Source: Terriglobus albidus (GTDB taxonomy: Bacteria; Acidobacteriota; Terriglobia; Terriglobales; Acidobacteriaceae). From it: a stretch of 64,000 nt of DNA. The translations under genes and the position numbers were made by a program. Below are positions 15,824 to 23,774 of the stretch, one piece after another (the first letter of the stretch is position 1; each line of letters starts with the position of its first letter). The DNA is taken from positions 62,001 through 126,000 of the forward strand of contig NZ_JAGTAS010000050.1 in the NCBI RefSeq assembly GCF_025685425.1, written 5' to 3'. The notes beneath the pieces are model-generated. The model was not told the origin of the DNA. It saw only the letters and a program-made list of their open reading frames with translations, and did no database searches.

Positions 15824-18800
15824 GTGAGGAAGTCACTGTTGTTGCTTGTTGTTTTGCTGTTCGTGGGAAGTTTTGCGTCTGCACAGGTTGCTAACAATAC
15901 TCAGCTTGTTGGCACCATCACCGATCCAAGCGGCGGCCTGGTTTCCGGTGCAAAGGTCACCGCGACCAACACCGACACTCAAGTGAAGTATGAGGGAACC
16001 ACCAACGGGGAGGGGTACTACACCATTCCGTTTGTTGCGCCCGGAACTTATGACATCGCTGTAGAGCAGGCCGGTTTTGCGAAGACGGTCAGCAAGGGCG
16101 CCGTCGTTATCCTGAACCAGTCCGCGCGTACTGATATCACGTTGAAAGTTGGCGATGTCGCGAGCGTGGTTTCGGTTACCGCCGATACACCGGCGCTCTC
16201 CACGGACGATGCGCTGATCGGCGACACGGTGGAGCGGGCAAAGGTAGAGAACCTGCCGATGAACACCCGCCGCGTGATGGATCTGGCGACGACAGCTTCC
16301 AACGTCATCATCGGCCCCAAGACATCGTTCACCGGTGTGCCTCCGGGTGCGAACTACATCGGCGCCGGAACGCGCGAGGTGGCGAACTCACTGACGCTCG
16401 ACGGTATCACGATCATGAACTCGCTGATCTCGTCGTCTCCGGTGACACCGAATCCCGATGCTATTTCGGCGGTTCAGGTACAGAGCGGTAACTACACCGC
16501 GCAGTACGGCGCCTACATGGGTATCCACATCAACTCGGATACGAAGTCGGGTACGAATTCCCTTCATGGCACGGTATACGACTACATCCAGAACGATTAC
16601 TTCAATGCCAAGCCCTGGCTTGCTGCCAAGGGATTGCGTACGCCGTTCATGCGATTCAATCAGTTCGGCGGCGTAGTCAGCGGGCCGGTGACGATTCCGT
16701 TCCTCTACAACGGCCGCGATAAGACCTTCTTCACGGGGTCATACGAAGGCCTGCGTCAGTATCAGCAGACCTCCAGTGTGACAACGGTTCCCACGCTGAA
16801 GATGCGCACGGGAGATTTTTCTGAGTTGCTTCCCAGCCTGCAGCTTTATAACCCGACGAACCGTACGACGCCTTACGCGAACAATCAGCTTCCTGTGTCT
16901 GCCGTCGCGGCAAAACTGATGCAGTACTATCCGAATCCGACGAATTCGGCGCTCACCAGCAACTTCAATAGTTATGTTCCTCTCACGATCGAGCAAAACC
17001 AAACGCTCGATCGTGTCGATCACAACATCGGCCAGAACGTCCGTCTCTTCGGTCGTTTCCTCTGGCAGAAGTTGACCTATGTCAATGGCAATGCCGTCGC
17101 CACCTCGTCAGCCTACTCGCCGACGATGGACCGCAATGGCGTGATCGGTTACACGCACATCATTACGCCGACATTTATCAACGATCTGCGCGTTGGCTTC
17201 AACACCCTAACCAGCGATGTAAACAACCAGTTCGCACAGAGCGGCCAAAAGAGTGCCGGTTCGGCGCTTGGAATCCCCGGCTTCACTGCCGACGTCGATA
17301 ACAATAACCCCGGTATCCCTACCATCACGGTGACCGGCTATGCCAGCCTCGGTTCTTCCGGTTCCAACTGGAAGCAGGACGACCGCACCGTACACGCCTA
17401 TGACCAGATCAGCTGGACCAAGGGCAAGCACACCATCATGGCGGGCGCCGACATCCGCCGCATGACGATCGGCCGCGCGGCGCAGAACGATCCTCGCGGT
17501 AACTTCACGTTCAGCGGCCGGTACAGCACGCAGTGTGTAGCGACAACAGACCCGACGAAACCGTGCGCGAACGCAGTTTCGGGCAATGGTCTGGCTGACA
17601 TGGTGTTGGGCTACGCTGCTAGTATCGTCACACCGACGTTCCAGGTGAAGGGCTCGGTCGGTAGCTGGCGTAACGGTTACTTTGTTCAGGACAACTGGCA
17701 GGTCACCCCGAAGCTGACTTTGCTTTACGGTATGCGTTACGAGCAGCCAACCATCCCGTACTCGCTGAATGGTTATGCTCGCATTTTGAACTCCACTTAT
17801 ACCGCGTTGATTCCGTCCAGCACTGCAACCACCGGGGCTGCCTTTACGCCGACGCCTGGTTTCCAGTTCACCGGCGCGAACAACAATCTGTGGGCTCCAC
17901 GCCTTGGCTTCGCCTATCGCGCCACCGACAAAATTGTGGTTCGTGGTGGCGGCGGTATTTATTACAACCCAAATCACTTGAATGCGTTTACGCTCGCCAG
18001 CGGGAATTATCCTTTGGCGAACAGCACGACCTATACCGCGAATACGTACTTCTCGACCAACACCTTCTCAAACCCGAGCGGCGGAGCAGCCGGTGCGGGT
18101 GGCTGTAACCCCAATGTCGCGGGAACCTACTGCAACGCGTTTACCGACGCCGCCAGTTTGCCGACGCCTCGGATGTATCAGTGGAACCTCGATTCCGGTG
18201 TCGAGCTCTGGAAGGATGCGGCCTTCGAGCTGCAGTATCTTGGCTCTCGTTCGATTCACCTCGACTACTCGTGGCAGCCGAATACGCCGACTCCTGGAGC
18301 AGGCACGCTTAACTCGCGCCGTCCTTACCAGGGTTTCGGTGCTATCCGCCAGATCACCAATGGCGGATGGGCGACCTACAACGGCCTTACGTCAATCTTC
18401 CGTCAGCGTCTGAACCATGGTCTTACGGCCAACCTGTCGTATACCTGGGCTCATAATCTGGATACCTCCAACGATGCGAACGGCGGCGGCTACCTGATGA
18501 ATCCGTACAACATCAAGGCTGACTACGGCAATTCGAACTGGGATATCCGCCACCGCTTCGTCGGTACAGTGCTATATCAGTTCCCCAACTTTGCCGGCTA
18601 CAACTACGCGGTTCGCACCGCCCTTGGCGGGTGGCAGGCAAATGCTATCGTTACCCTGCAGACCGGTATGCCATTCAATGTCGGTCTGTCGTCTGACGTT
18701 GCGAACACCGGCACCAATGGTATCCAGCGTCCGAACTTTGTAAAGCGCGTCGCGAACAACTGCAACGGAGCCTTCGTTGTCAAAAATGGGACCAGCGCCA

Positions 18801-19102
18801 GCTGTATCGATGCCACTGCGTACGCAACTCCGGCGCAGTACACCTATGGCAATCTGCACCGCAATGATGCGAAGGGAGCGGGACGTGAGCTTGTGAACTT
18901 CTCGATGTTCAAGAACTTCCAGGTCTATGAGCGTCTGCAGTTCCAGTTCCGTGCGGAAGCATTCAACGTATTCAACCACGCAAACCCCAGCAATCCGAAC
19001 AGCGGCGGCAACCCGCAGCTCGGCACCGCGAGCTTCGGAACCATTACCAGCACGCAGACCGATCCGCGTGTGCTGCAACTGGTGGGCAAGATCAACTTCT
19101 AA
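15824..19102 (+). CDS. Oar-like TonB-dependent receptor with carboxypeptidase-type N-terminal domain
   Basis: Outer-membrane receptor, 1092 aa, starting at a GTG with AGGAGG upstream. The signal peptide (RKSLLLLVVLLFVGSFASAQ) is followed by a carboxypeptidase regulatory-like domain (about 25-105: VGTITDPSGGLVSGAKV, NGEGYYTIPFV). Then come a plug domain (about 125-240) and a beta barrel ending in an aromatic terminus (LVGKINF). Such receptors are abundant in Acidobacteriota and are thought to take up glycans or peptides by TonB energy; the ligand cannot be read. It is flanked by the exported amidohydrolase and RraA-like genes on the same strand, so its ligand may feed that pathway. A terminator at 19123-19158 separates it from the next gene. 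Confidence 0.93.
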   Translation: MRKSLLLLVVLLFVGSFASAQVANNTQLVGTITDPSGGLVSGAKVTATNTDTQVKYEGTTNGEGYYTIPFVAPGTYDIAVEQAGFAKTVSKGAVVILNQSARTDITLKVGDVASVVSVTADTPALSTDDALIGDTVERAKVENLPMNTRRVMDLATTASNVIIGPKTSFTGVPPGANYIGAGTREVANSLTLDGITIMNSLISSSPVTPNPDAISAVQVQSGNYTAQYGAYMGIHINSDTKSGTNSLHGTVYDYIQNDYFNAKPWLAAKGLRTPFMRFNQFGGVVSGPVTIPFLYNGRDKTFFTGSYEGLRQYQQTSSVTTVPTLKMRTGDFSELLPSLQLYNPTNRTTPYANNQLPVSAVAAKLMQYYPNPTNSALTSNFNSYVPLTIEQNQTLDRVDHNIGQNVRLFGRFLWQKLTYVNGNAVATSSAYSPTMDRNGVIGYTHIITPTFINDLRVGFNTLTSDVNNQFAQSGQKSAGSALGIPGFTADVDNNNPGIPTITVTGYASLGSSGSNWKQDDRTVHAYDQISWTKGKHTIMAGADIRRMTIGRAAQNDPRGNFTFSGRYSTQCVATTDPTKPCANAVSGNGLADMVLGYAASIVTPTFQVKGSVGSWRNGYFVQDNWQVTPKLTLLYGMRYEQPTIPYSLNGYARILNSTYTALIPSSTATTGAAFTPTPGFQFTGANNNLWAPRLGFAYRATDKIVVRGGGGIYYNPNHLNAFTLASGNYPLANSTTYTANTYFSTNTFSNPSGGAAGAGGCNPNVAGTYCNAFTDAASLPTPRMYQWNLDSGVELWKDAAFELQYLGSRSIHLDYSWQPNTPTPGAGTLNSRRPYQGFGAIRQITNGGWATYNGLTSIFRQRLNHGLTANLSYTWAHNLDTSNDANGGGYLMNPYNIKADYGNSNWDIRHRFVGTVLYQFPNFAGYNYAVRTALGGWQANAIVTLQTGMPFNVGLSSDVANTGTNGIQRPNFVKRVANNCNGAFVVKNGTSASCIDATAYATPAQYTYGNLHRNDAKGAGRELVNFSMFKNFQVYERLQFQFRAEAFNVFNHANPSNPNSGGNPQLGTASFGTITSTQTDPRVLQLVGKINF

Positions 19103-19122
19103 ATGTTGGAACTCCCTCTTTC

Positions 19123-19158
19123 GAGGCCGCTGGTGCAAGCCCAGCGGCCTCATTTTTC
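19123..19158 (+). terminator. Rho-independent terminator after the TonB receptor gene
   Basis: The 11-base stem GAGGCCGCTGG/CCAGCGGCCTC has a seven-base loop and is followed by ATTTTTCG. It should reduce read-through into the RraA-like gene, so the receptor may be expressed at a different level from the enzymes. Confidence 0.88.
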
Positions 19159-19189
19159 GTTTAGTGTTGTCGAACAGGAGTAAATCGGC

Positions 19190-19951
19190 ATGCGTATGCG
19201 TAAAACGTTGTTGTGGGCGGGAAATGCCTTTGTGATCGTGGCGGCGGTTGCGCTGCTGGCAATGAAGCAGGAGACGGTTGCCTCTCCGGAAGAGCTGCAG
19301 AAGAACCCTGAAGCGGTTCTCGAGGGCTACCGGCATGTGGAGGCGGCTTCCGTCTCTGATGCGGCCGAACAGGTGCTGCATGAGAAGCGGTACATGTCAC
19401 ACAAGATGCAGGCGATCTTTCCGACCAAGTTCGTTGGCACGGCGTTGACGGTGCAGCTCCTCAAGCAGGAGAACAACGATCCGAATGCGCTGCAGGGCAT
19501 GCTGCAGGCGATCGACAGCGGCGGCAAGGACAATGTGTATGTTATGCAGGTGCAGGACGGAGCGGACATCGCCGGCATGGGGGGCCTGATGGGGACGGCC
19601 ATGTGGTCGCGCGGATTCTCCGGGGCCGTGATCGACGGTGGTGTGCGCGATCTGCCGCAGTTGAAGCGAATCGGTTTTCCTGTCTACGCCACCGGCGTGG
19701 TGCCTTCGACTTCGGTCAGTCACTACCGCTTCGGAGGGATGAATGTCCCGGTCGTCTGTGATGGTGTAAAGGTGAATCCAGGCGACATTATTTCTGCTGA
19801 CCAGGATGGCGTCGTGGTGATTCCTAAGGACAAGGCGGTTGAGGTGCTGATCCGGGCGCAGAAGCTCGATCAGACCGAACATGCCATGTATCCCTACATC
19901 GAAAAGTTGCATTCGATTGTGGCCGCGGTGAAGGAGTTTGGGCGGATCTAA
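19190..19951 (+). CDS. RraA-like protein (HMG/CHA aldolase fold) with N-terminal signal anchor
   Basis: RraA-fold protein, 253 aa. The core motif is GGLMGTAMWSRGFSGAV then DGGVRD, which in aldolases of this family holds the active-site Arg-Asp pair. Family members cleave 4-hydroxy-4-methyl-2-oxoglutarate-type 2-oxo acids or decarboxylate oxaloacetate; others only bind RNase E. The N-terminus (RKTLLWAGNAFVIVAAVALLAM) is a signal peptide or anchor with no clear cleavage site, so the enzyme should sit on the periplasmic side, unlike known cytoplasmic members. The ATG has GGAG upstream. It lies between a TonB receptor and two exported PLP enzymes, consistent with a late step on a 2-oxo acid. Reaction unproven. 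Confidence 0.87.
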   Translation: MRMRKTLLWAGNAFVIVAAVALLAMKQETVASPEELQKNPEAVLEGYRHVEAASVSDAAEQVLHEKRYMSHKMQAIFPTKFVGTALTVQLLKQENNDPNALQGMLQAIDSGGKDNVYVMQVQDGADIAGMGGLMGTAMWSRGFSGAVIDGGVRDLPQLKRIGFPVYATGVVPSTSVSHYRFGGMNVPVVCDGVKVNPGDIISADQDGVVVIPKDKAVEVLIRAQKLDQTEHAMYPYIEKLHSIVAAVKEFGRI

Positions 19952-20018
19952 ATGAACGTCCAAACTTACCAGGTGAGAAGTAGGGCTTTCAGAAACAGCC
20001 CAACGTTTTATGCCCGGT

Positions 20019-20050
20019 AATCAGCGGGCTGAAGCCCGCTGCTCCCATCA
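20019..20050. repeat. Solo REP-like palindrome (family B right-end unit)
   Basis: AGCGGGCTGAAGCCCGCT followed by GCTCCCA, identical in its core to the right ends of the larger repeats at 23605-23760 and 49239-49389. A separate small hairpin, GGGCTTTC...AACAGCCC, is at 19983-20001. These fill the gap between the RraA-like and first SelA-like genes. Confidence 0.65.
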
Positions 20051-20158
20051 TCCCGGACTCCCTAGGTCATCTGCCCGATGACATCGTTTCCACTTGCCGT
20101 TTCAAATAGTTCCACACCGAAGGTGACATGCCTGTTCGTGCTGGAAAGGGGACTTCCT

Positions 20159-21430
20159 TTGCCTCGCCGTGCTGATGATCATTCGATAAGCCGCCGCCGC
20201 CTGTTGGGCGCTGCCGGCGCCACTGTGGCTGCCTCACTGCTTCCGTCTTCTGCCGTAGCTGCTGCCGCCTCTACGGAACCAGCGGTGGACTACTACGATA
20301 AGCTGGGCGTTGCGAAGATCATCAACGCTGCCGGCACCTATACCTATCTGACGGCGGCGGTGATGGCGCCTCCGGTGCAGCGTGCTGTGGCCCTGGCCGC
20401 GCATCATCCTGTACGCCTGAAGGATCTTCAGCGAGCCTCCGGCGAGTACATCGCCAAGCGCCTGAAGTGCGAAGGCGCAGTGGTGAGTTCGGGCGCTTCA
20501 GCGGCGCTTACGCTGGGGACGGCTGCGTGCGTCGCGGCCAAGGGAAATCTGAAGTCGAATGAGATTCCGCTGCAGGCTCGCGAGCGTGGTTACGAGGTGA
20601 TCGTGCAGAAGAAGCATCGCTACGAGTATGACCACGCGATGCTGATCTGCGGTGTAAATATCCGTGAAGTCGGAAGTCTGGAAGAGTACAAGAGCGCCTT
20701 CAACGAGCGCACGGTGATGACCAACTACTTCAACTCCGCCGGACCGGAGTCGGAGCCCGGCATTATCGACCGCGAGACCTGGCTGCAGGTTGCGCATGAG
20801 CATGGCGTACCGTGCCACCTGGATGCTGCTGCCGATGTTCCGCCGGTTTCGAATCTGTGGAAGTACACGGAGATGGGCTTTGATCTGGTGTGCTTCTCCG
20901 GCGGTAAGGGACTGCGCGGTCCGCAGAACGCGGGACTGCTGCTCGGTAAGAAGCACCTGACCGATCTTGCTTTAGAGAATGACAGTCCCAACAGCGACGC
21001 TGTCGGCCGTGGCATGAAGGTTGCCAAAGAACAGATGGTCGGCATGGTGGCGGCCGTGGACTGGATCCTGGAGCAGAATGACGAGGCGATCCAGGCAGAG
21101 AGCATGCGCCGTATCCGCACCATTGAGGCGGCTCTCAAAGGGATTCCTACGGTGACCACCAATGTGAATGTTCCGCCGGTCGCCAATCATGTGCCGCATC
21201 TGCTCATCAAGTACGATCCTGCAACGGTCGGGATCAAGCCACTGGAACTAGCAGCGAAGTTGCGTTCGCAGAAGCCATCGATCGAACTCAGCCCGGCTAC
21301 GGGTGTGCGTGGTCGCATTGAGGGAGCGGACGAGAATACGATTGTCGTCGGTGTGTGGATGCTGCAGCCGGGAGAGGCCGAGGTTGTGGCCAGCAGCCTG
21401 AAGCAGGTTCTGAAACACGCGAAAGCCTGA
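20159..21430 (+). CDS. Tat-exported SelA-like PLP enzyme, copy 1 (putative amino-sugar acid or amino acid ammonia-lyase)
   Basis: Fold-type I PLP enzyme of the SelA/DgaE-like group, 423 aa from a TTG at 20159 that has AAAGGGG upstream; an ATG at 20078 would add 27 residues before the signal. The N-terminus carries a twin-arginine signal (SISRRRLLGAAGATVAASLLP, cleavage near AVAAA). The PLP lysine is Lys250 in SGGKGLRGPQNAG, and HLDAAAD supplies the PLP-ring aspartate. The start of the core, GVAKIINAAGTYTYL, matches the family. True SelA needs Ser-tRNA(Sec) in the cytoplasm, so an exported copy cannot do that job. DgaE-type relatives remove ammonia from D-glucosaminate 6-phosphate. Export by Tat implies folding with PLP before transport. 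Confidence 0.86.
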   Translation: MPRRADDHSISRRRLLGAAGATVAASLLPSSAVAAAASTEPAVDYYDKLGVAKIINAAGTYTYLTAAVMAPPVQRAVALAAHHPVRLKDLQRASGEYIAKRLKCEGAVVSSGASAALTLGTAACVAAKGNLKSNEIPLQARERGYEVIVQKKHRYEYDHAMLICGVNIREVGSLEEYKSAFNERTVMTNYFNSAGPESEPGIIDRETWLQVAHEHGVPCHLDAAADVPPVSNLWKYTEMGFDLVCFSGGKGLRGPQNAGLLLGKKHLTDLALENDSPNSDAVGRGMKVAKEQMVGMVAAVDWILEQNDEAIQAESMRRIRTIEAALKGIPTVTTNVNVPPVANHVPHLLIKYDPATVGIKPLELAAKLRSQKPSIELSPATGVRGRIEGADENTIVVGVWMLQPGEAEVVASSLKQVLKHAKA

Positions 21431-21456
21431 GTTTATCCCCAAGGAGAGAAACAGTT

Positions 21457-21936
21457 ATGTCGACGAAGACCAGCCGCAGAAACCTATTGAAGAATGCAGC
21501 CGCTGCCGCCGGAGCGATTGGCGGAGCCGCTGTCCTGACTGAGAGCGCGCATGCTGCGGCAGCCCCTGAAGCTCCACAGAAGAAGTCATATGGTCCGCCG
21601 CCGAAGAATGGCGAGGCTCCGCTCTTCAGCAGCGTGATCTCGTACGGCAACCTGGTCTTTCTTGCCGGTGTCGGCGCTCACTTCCAGGGAACGATCGAAG
21701 AGCACACCAAGCATGTTCTCGACGAGCTGGAGAAGAACCTCGCCAGCGCGGGCTCTTCCATGGAGAAGGTGTTGAAGGTGAACGTTTACCTGAACGACAT
21801 TAAGGACTGGGAGCGCATGAACACCGTGTACAAGGGCCGCTGGGGCAAGGTTCCTCCGGTGCGCACCACAGTTGCTCCGGCCGGCGGTATCCCTGGCAAT
21901 TCGCTGGTTGAGATTGACCTCATCGCCTATATCTAA
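21457..21936 (+). CDS. Tat-exported Rid-family protein
   Basis: Rid/YjgF-family protein of 159 aa. ATG 21457 is chosen because AAGGAGAG precedes it and it begins directly with a Tat signal (TSRRNLLKNAAAAAGAIGG, cleavage near AHAAA). Family features include VISYGNLVFLAGVGA, VLKVNVYLNDIKDWERMN and the C-terminal LVEIDLIAYI. The arginine that holds the substrate carboxylate in archetypal RidA is replaced by glycine (VAPAGGIPG). Rid proteins usually hydrolyse enamine/imine products of PLP enzymes. Its position between two exported PLP enzymes (26 and 33 bases apart) strongly suggests it serves their product in the periplasm, though the missing arginine weakens any claim of RidA-type chemistry. 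Confidence 0.88.
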   Translation: MSTKTSRRNLLKNAAAAAGAIGGAAVLTESAHAAAAPEAPQKKSYGPPPKNGEAPLFSSVISYGNLVFLAGVGAHFQGTIEEHTKHVLDELEKNLASAGSSMEKVLKVNVYLNDIKDWERMNTVYKGRWGKVPPVRTTVAPAGGIPGNSLVEIDLIAYI

Positions 21937-21969
21937 AGATCAAACGATAACCATCAGGAGACGAAATTT

Positions 21970-23583
21970 ATGTGTGCGCTGCCGAAACTGCGTCCTACGC
22001 GACGTGATCTACTCAAGCAGACCGGAGCTCTTTCAGCCCTTGCCGCGGTATCGCCGCTGGCTGCCGCTGGAAGCGCCGAGGCCCAGGCAGCGCACTCCGC
22101 TCCTTCTCACGCTGTCACCTTCCAGCCCGGAACGCTGCAGGATAATCTCTTCACCAAACTGGGTGTGCGCCCCATTATCAACGCGCATGGCACCTTCACC
22201 ATCATCACCGGCTCGCGGTCGTTGCCCGAAGTGAAGCAGGCGATGTATGAGGCCTCCAACTACTACGTGCATCTGGATGAGCTGATGCCGAAGGTTGGCG
22301 CCGAGATTGCCAAGCTGGTCGGTGCAGAGCATGCTGTAGTGACTACCGGCTGCGAAGCGGCGATTGCGCTGGCTACGGTCGCCTGTTCCTGCGGCACCGA
22401 TCCGGAGCTCTCGCAGGCTTTCCCGTACAAGCGCAAGAAGAGCCAGGTCATCATCCCTAAGCACTCCCGTAACCCGTACGACTTTGGCGTCCGTATGACC
22501 GGCGCCGAGATCGTAGAAGTGGACTCGGCAGAGGAGCTGCAGGCAAAGCTCACCGATCAGGTTGCGATGATCTACATCCTCTCCGGCCCGGCAGCGGAGA
22601 AGGGGCCTCTCTCGATTCCTTCCATCTGCGCGATGGCGAAGACGAAGAACGTTCCCGTCTTTGTCGATGCCGCCGCCGAAGAGCCGCTGGTTCCCAATAT
22701 CCATCTGCAGCATGGCGCAACGCTGGTCGGTTACTCCGGCGGTAAGTGCCTGCGCGGGCCGCAGGCGGCCGGCATGCTGATCGGCCAGACTGACCTGGTG
22801 AAGGCAGCATGGTTCCAGGCTTCGCCGCATCACAACTACGGCCGCGCTTATAAAGTCGGCAAGGAAGAGATCATGGGACTGCTGGCCGCTGTGCGCCAGT
22901 GGTACAAGCGGGACCACGATGCCGAGCAGAAGGCGTGGAAGAGCTGGCTCGATCAGATCGCGGACAAGATCAAGGGGCTCCCATCTGTTCGCATTGAATA
23001 TCTGCAGCCCGAGGATCTTTCCAATCGTTCGCCTCGCCTGCGGGTTCACTGGGATGCGAATCAGGTGAAGATCACCGGTACGGAGCTGTTCAAGCGCCTC
23101 GACGAAGGGACGCCGCGCATCATGCTCGACGGTGGTACTGGCGTTCGTCCGGACAAGATGGAGAGCTCCTTCACCATCATGCCGTACATGCTTGAGGCAT
23201 GGGAGATTCCGATCATCGCAGATGCGATCTACGAGGCGATGACGAAGCCCGGTCACTATGAGAATCCAGTGATCCCCGCAGGAGCGGCGCAGGTCGACGG
23301 CAAGTGGGCTGTTTCGTTGAAATACACCCGAGGAACCGCGGAGCAAACCTTCGATCTGCAGCAGAACGGCAGCGATCTGAAGGGCAAGCAGGTTGGCGCT
23401 ATCTATCAGGCCGATCTGACGGGCAGCATCCATGGCAATGACCTGAAGCTGCACGCTCGTATGCCGGTCAGCGGCCATGAGGTGATCTGGGATTTCACCG
23501 GAACCGTGCAGGGAAATAGTGCTTCGGGTACAGTGGCGTTGGGTGAGTACGGTATGGCGGAGTGGAAGGCTGTGCGCGCTTAG
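21970..23583 (+). CDS. Tat-exported SelA-like PLP enzyme, copy 2, with extra C-terminal beta domain
   Basis: Second SelA/DgaE-like PLP enzyme, 537 aa. The N-terminus is a Tat signal (RPTRRDLLKQTGALSALAAV, cleavage near AEAQA). The PLP lysine is Lys259 in SGGKCLRGPQAAG, with FVDAAAEE before it. The core starts at GVRPIINAHGTFT. Unlike copy 1, about 105 extra residues follow the catalytic domain (from about 430: VDGKWAVSLKYTRGTAEQTF to the end), predicted as a beta-rich, lipocalin- or cell-surface-like module. The sequence is clearly diverged from copy 1, so this is not a recent duplication. It is last in the run and is followed by a palindromic repeat. Substrate unknown; the added domain might bind a polymer or tether the enzyme. 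Confidence 0.86.
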   Translation: MCALPKLRPTRRDLLKQTGALSALAAVSPLAAAGSAEAQAAHSAPSHAVTFQPGTLQDNLFTKLGVRPIINAHGTFTIITGSRSLPEVKQAMYEASNYYVHLDELMPKVGAEIAKLVGAEHAVVTTGCEAAIALATVACSCGTDPELSQAFPYKRKKSQVIIPKHSRNPYDFGVRMTGAEIVEVDSAEELQAKLTDQVAMIYILSGPAAEKGPLSIPSICAMAKTKNVPVFVDAAAEEPLVPNIHLQHGATLVGYSGGKCLRGPQAAGMLIGQTDLVKAAWFQASPHHNYGRAYKVGKEEIMGLLAAVRQWYKRDHDAEQKAWKSWLDQIADKIKGLPSVRIEYLQPEDLSNRSPRLRVHWDANQVKITGTELFKRLDEGTPRIMLDGGTGVRPDKMESSFTIMPYMLEAWEIPIIADAIYEAMTKPGHYENPVIPAGAAQVDGKWAVSLKYTRGTAEQTFDLQQNGSDLKGKQVGAIYQADLTGSIHGNDLKLHARMPVSGHEVIWDFTGTVQGNSASGTVALGEYGMAEWKAVRA

Positions 23584-23604
23584 ATTGAATCGGAGGTTTG
23601 GTCG

Positions 23605-23760
23605 GTGGGAGCCGTGGGCTTCAGCTCACGGTTACCGGTATTTATCGAAAAGGGCTTTTAGCCCTGGGCCTTCTCTGTCTGATCAGGGAAAAGCCCAGGG
23701 CTAAAAGCCCTTTTCTTTTTGCGTTGTATATCAGCGGGCTGAAGCCCCGCTGCTCCCACC
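23605..23760. repeat. Composite palindromic element, family B copy 1
   Basis: About 156 bases bounded by GTGGGAG and CTCCCAC. It contains three hairpins in order: CCGTGGGCTTCAGCTCACGG, a long central one (GGGCTTTTAGCCCTGGGC with its complement), and AGCGGGCTGAAGCCCCGCT. Related copies are at 49239-49389 and 61998-62142. It sits between the convergent ends of the PLP and GH29 genes and may also act as a bidirectional transcript end. Confidence 0.8.
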
Positions 23761-23774
23761 CGATCGAGGTAGTC

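Noticed and set aside
22033-23478. A 481-codon antisense frame opposite the second SelA-like gene
   Set aside because: Composition is typical of a shadow frame, with no start site or motif; the sense strand has a clear PLP enzyme.
20159-23583. True selenocysteine synthase (selA) pair
   Set aside because: Both proteins have Tat export signals, and no selB, selD or selenocysteine tRNA was seen nearby. Their neighbours fit catabolism of an amino compound instead.
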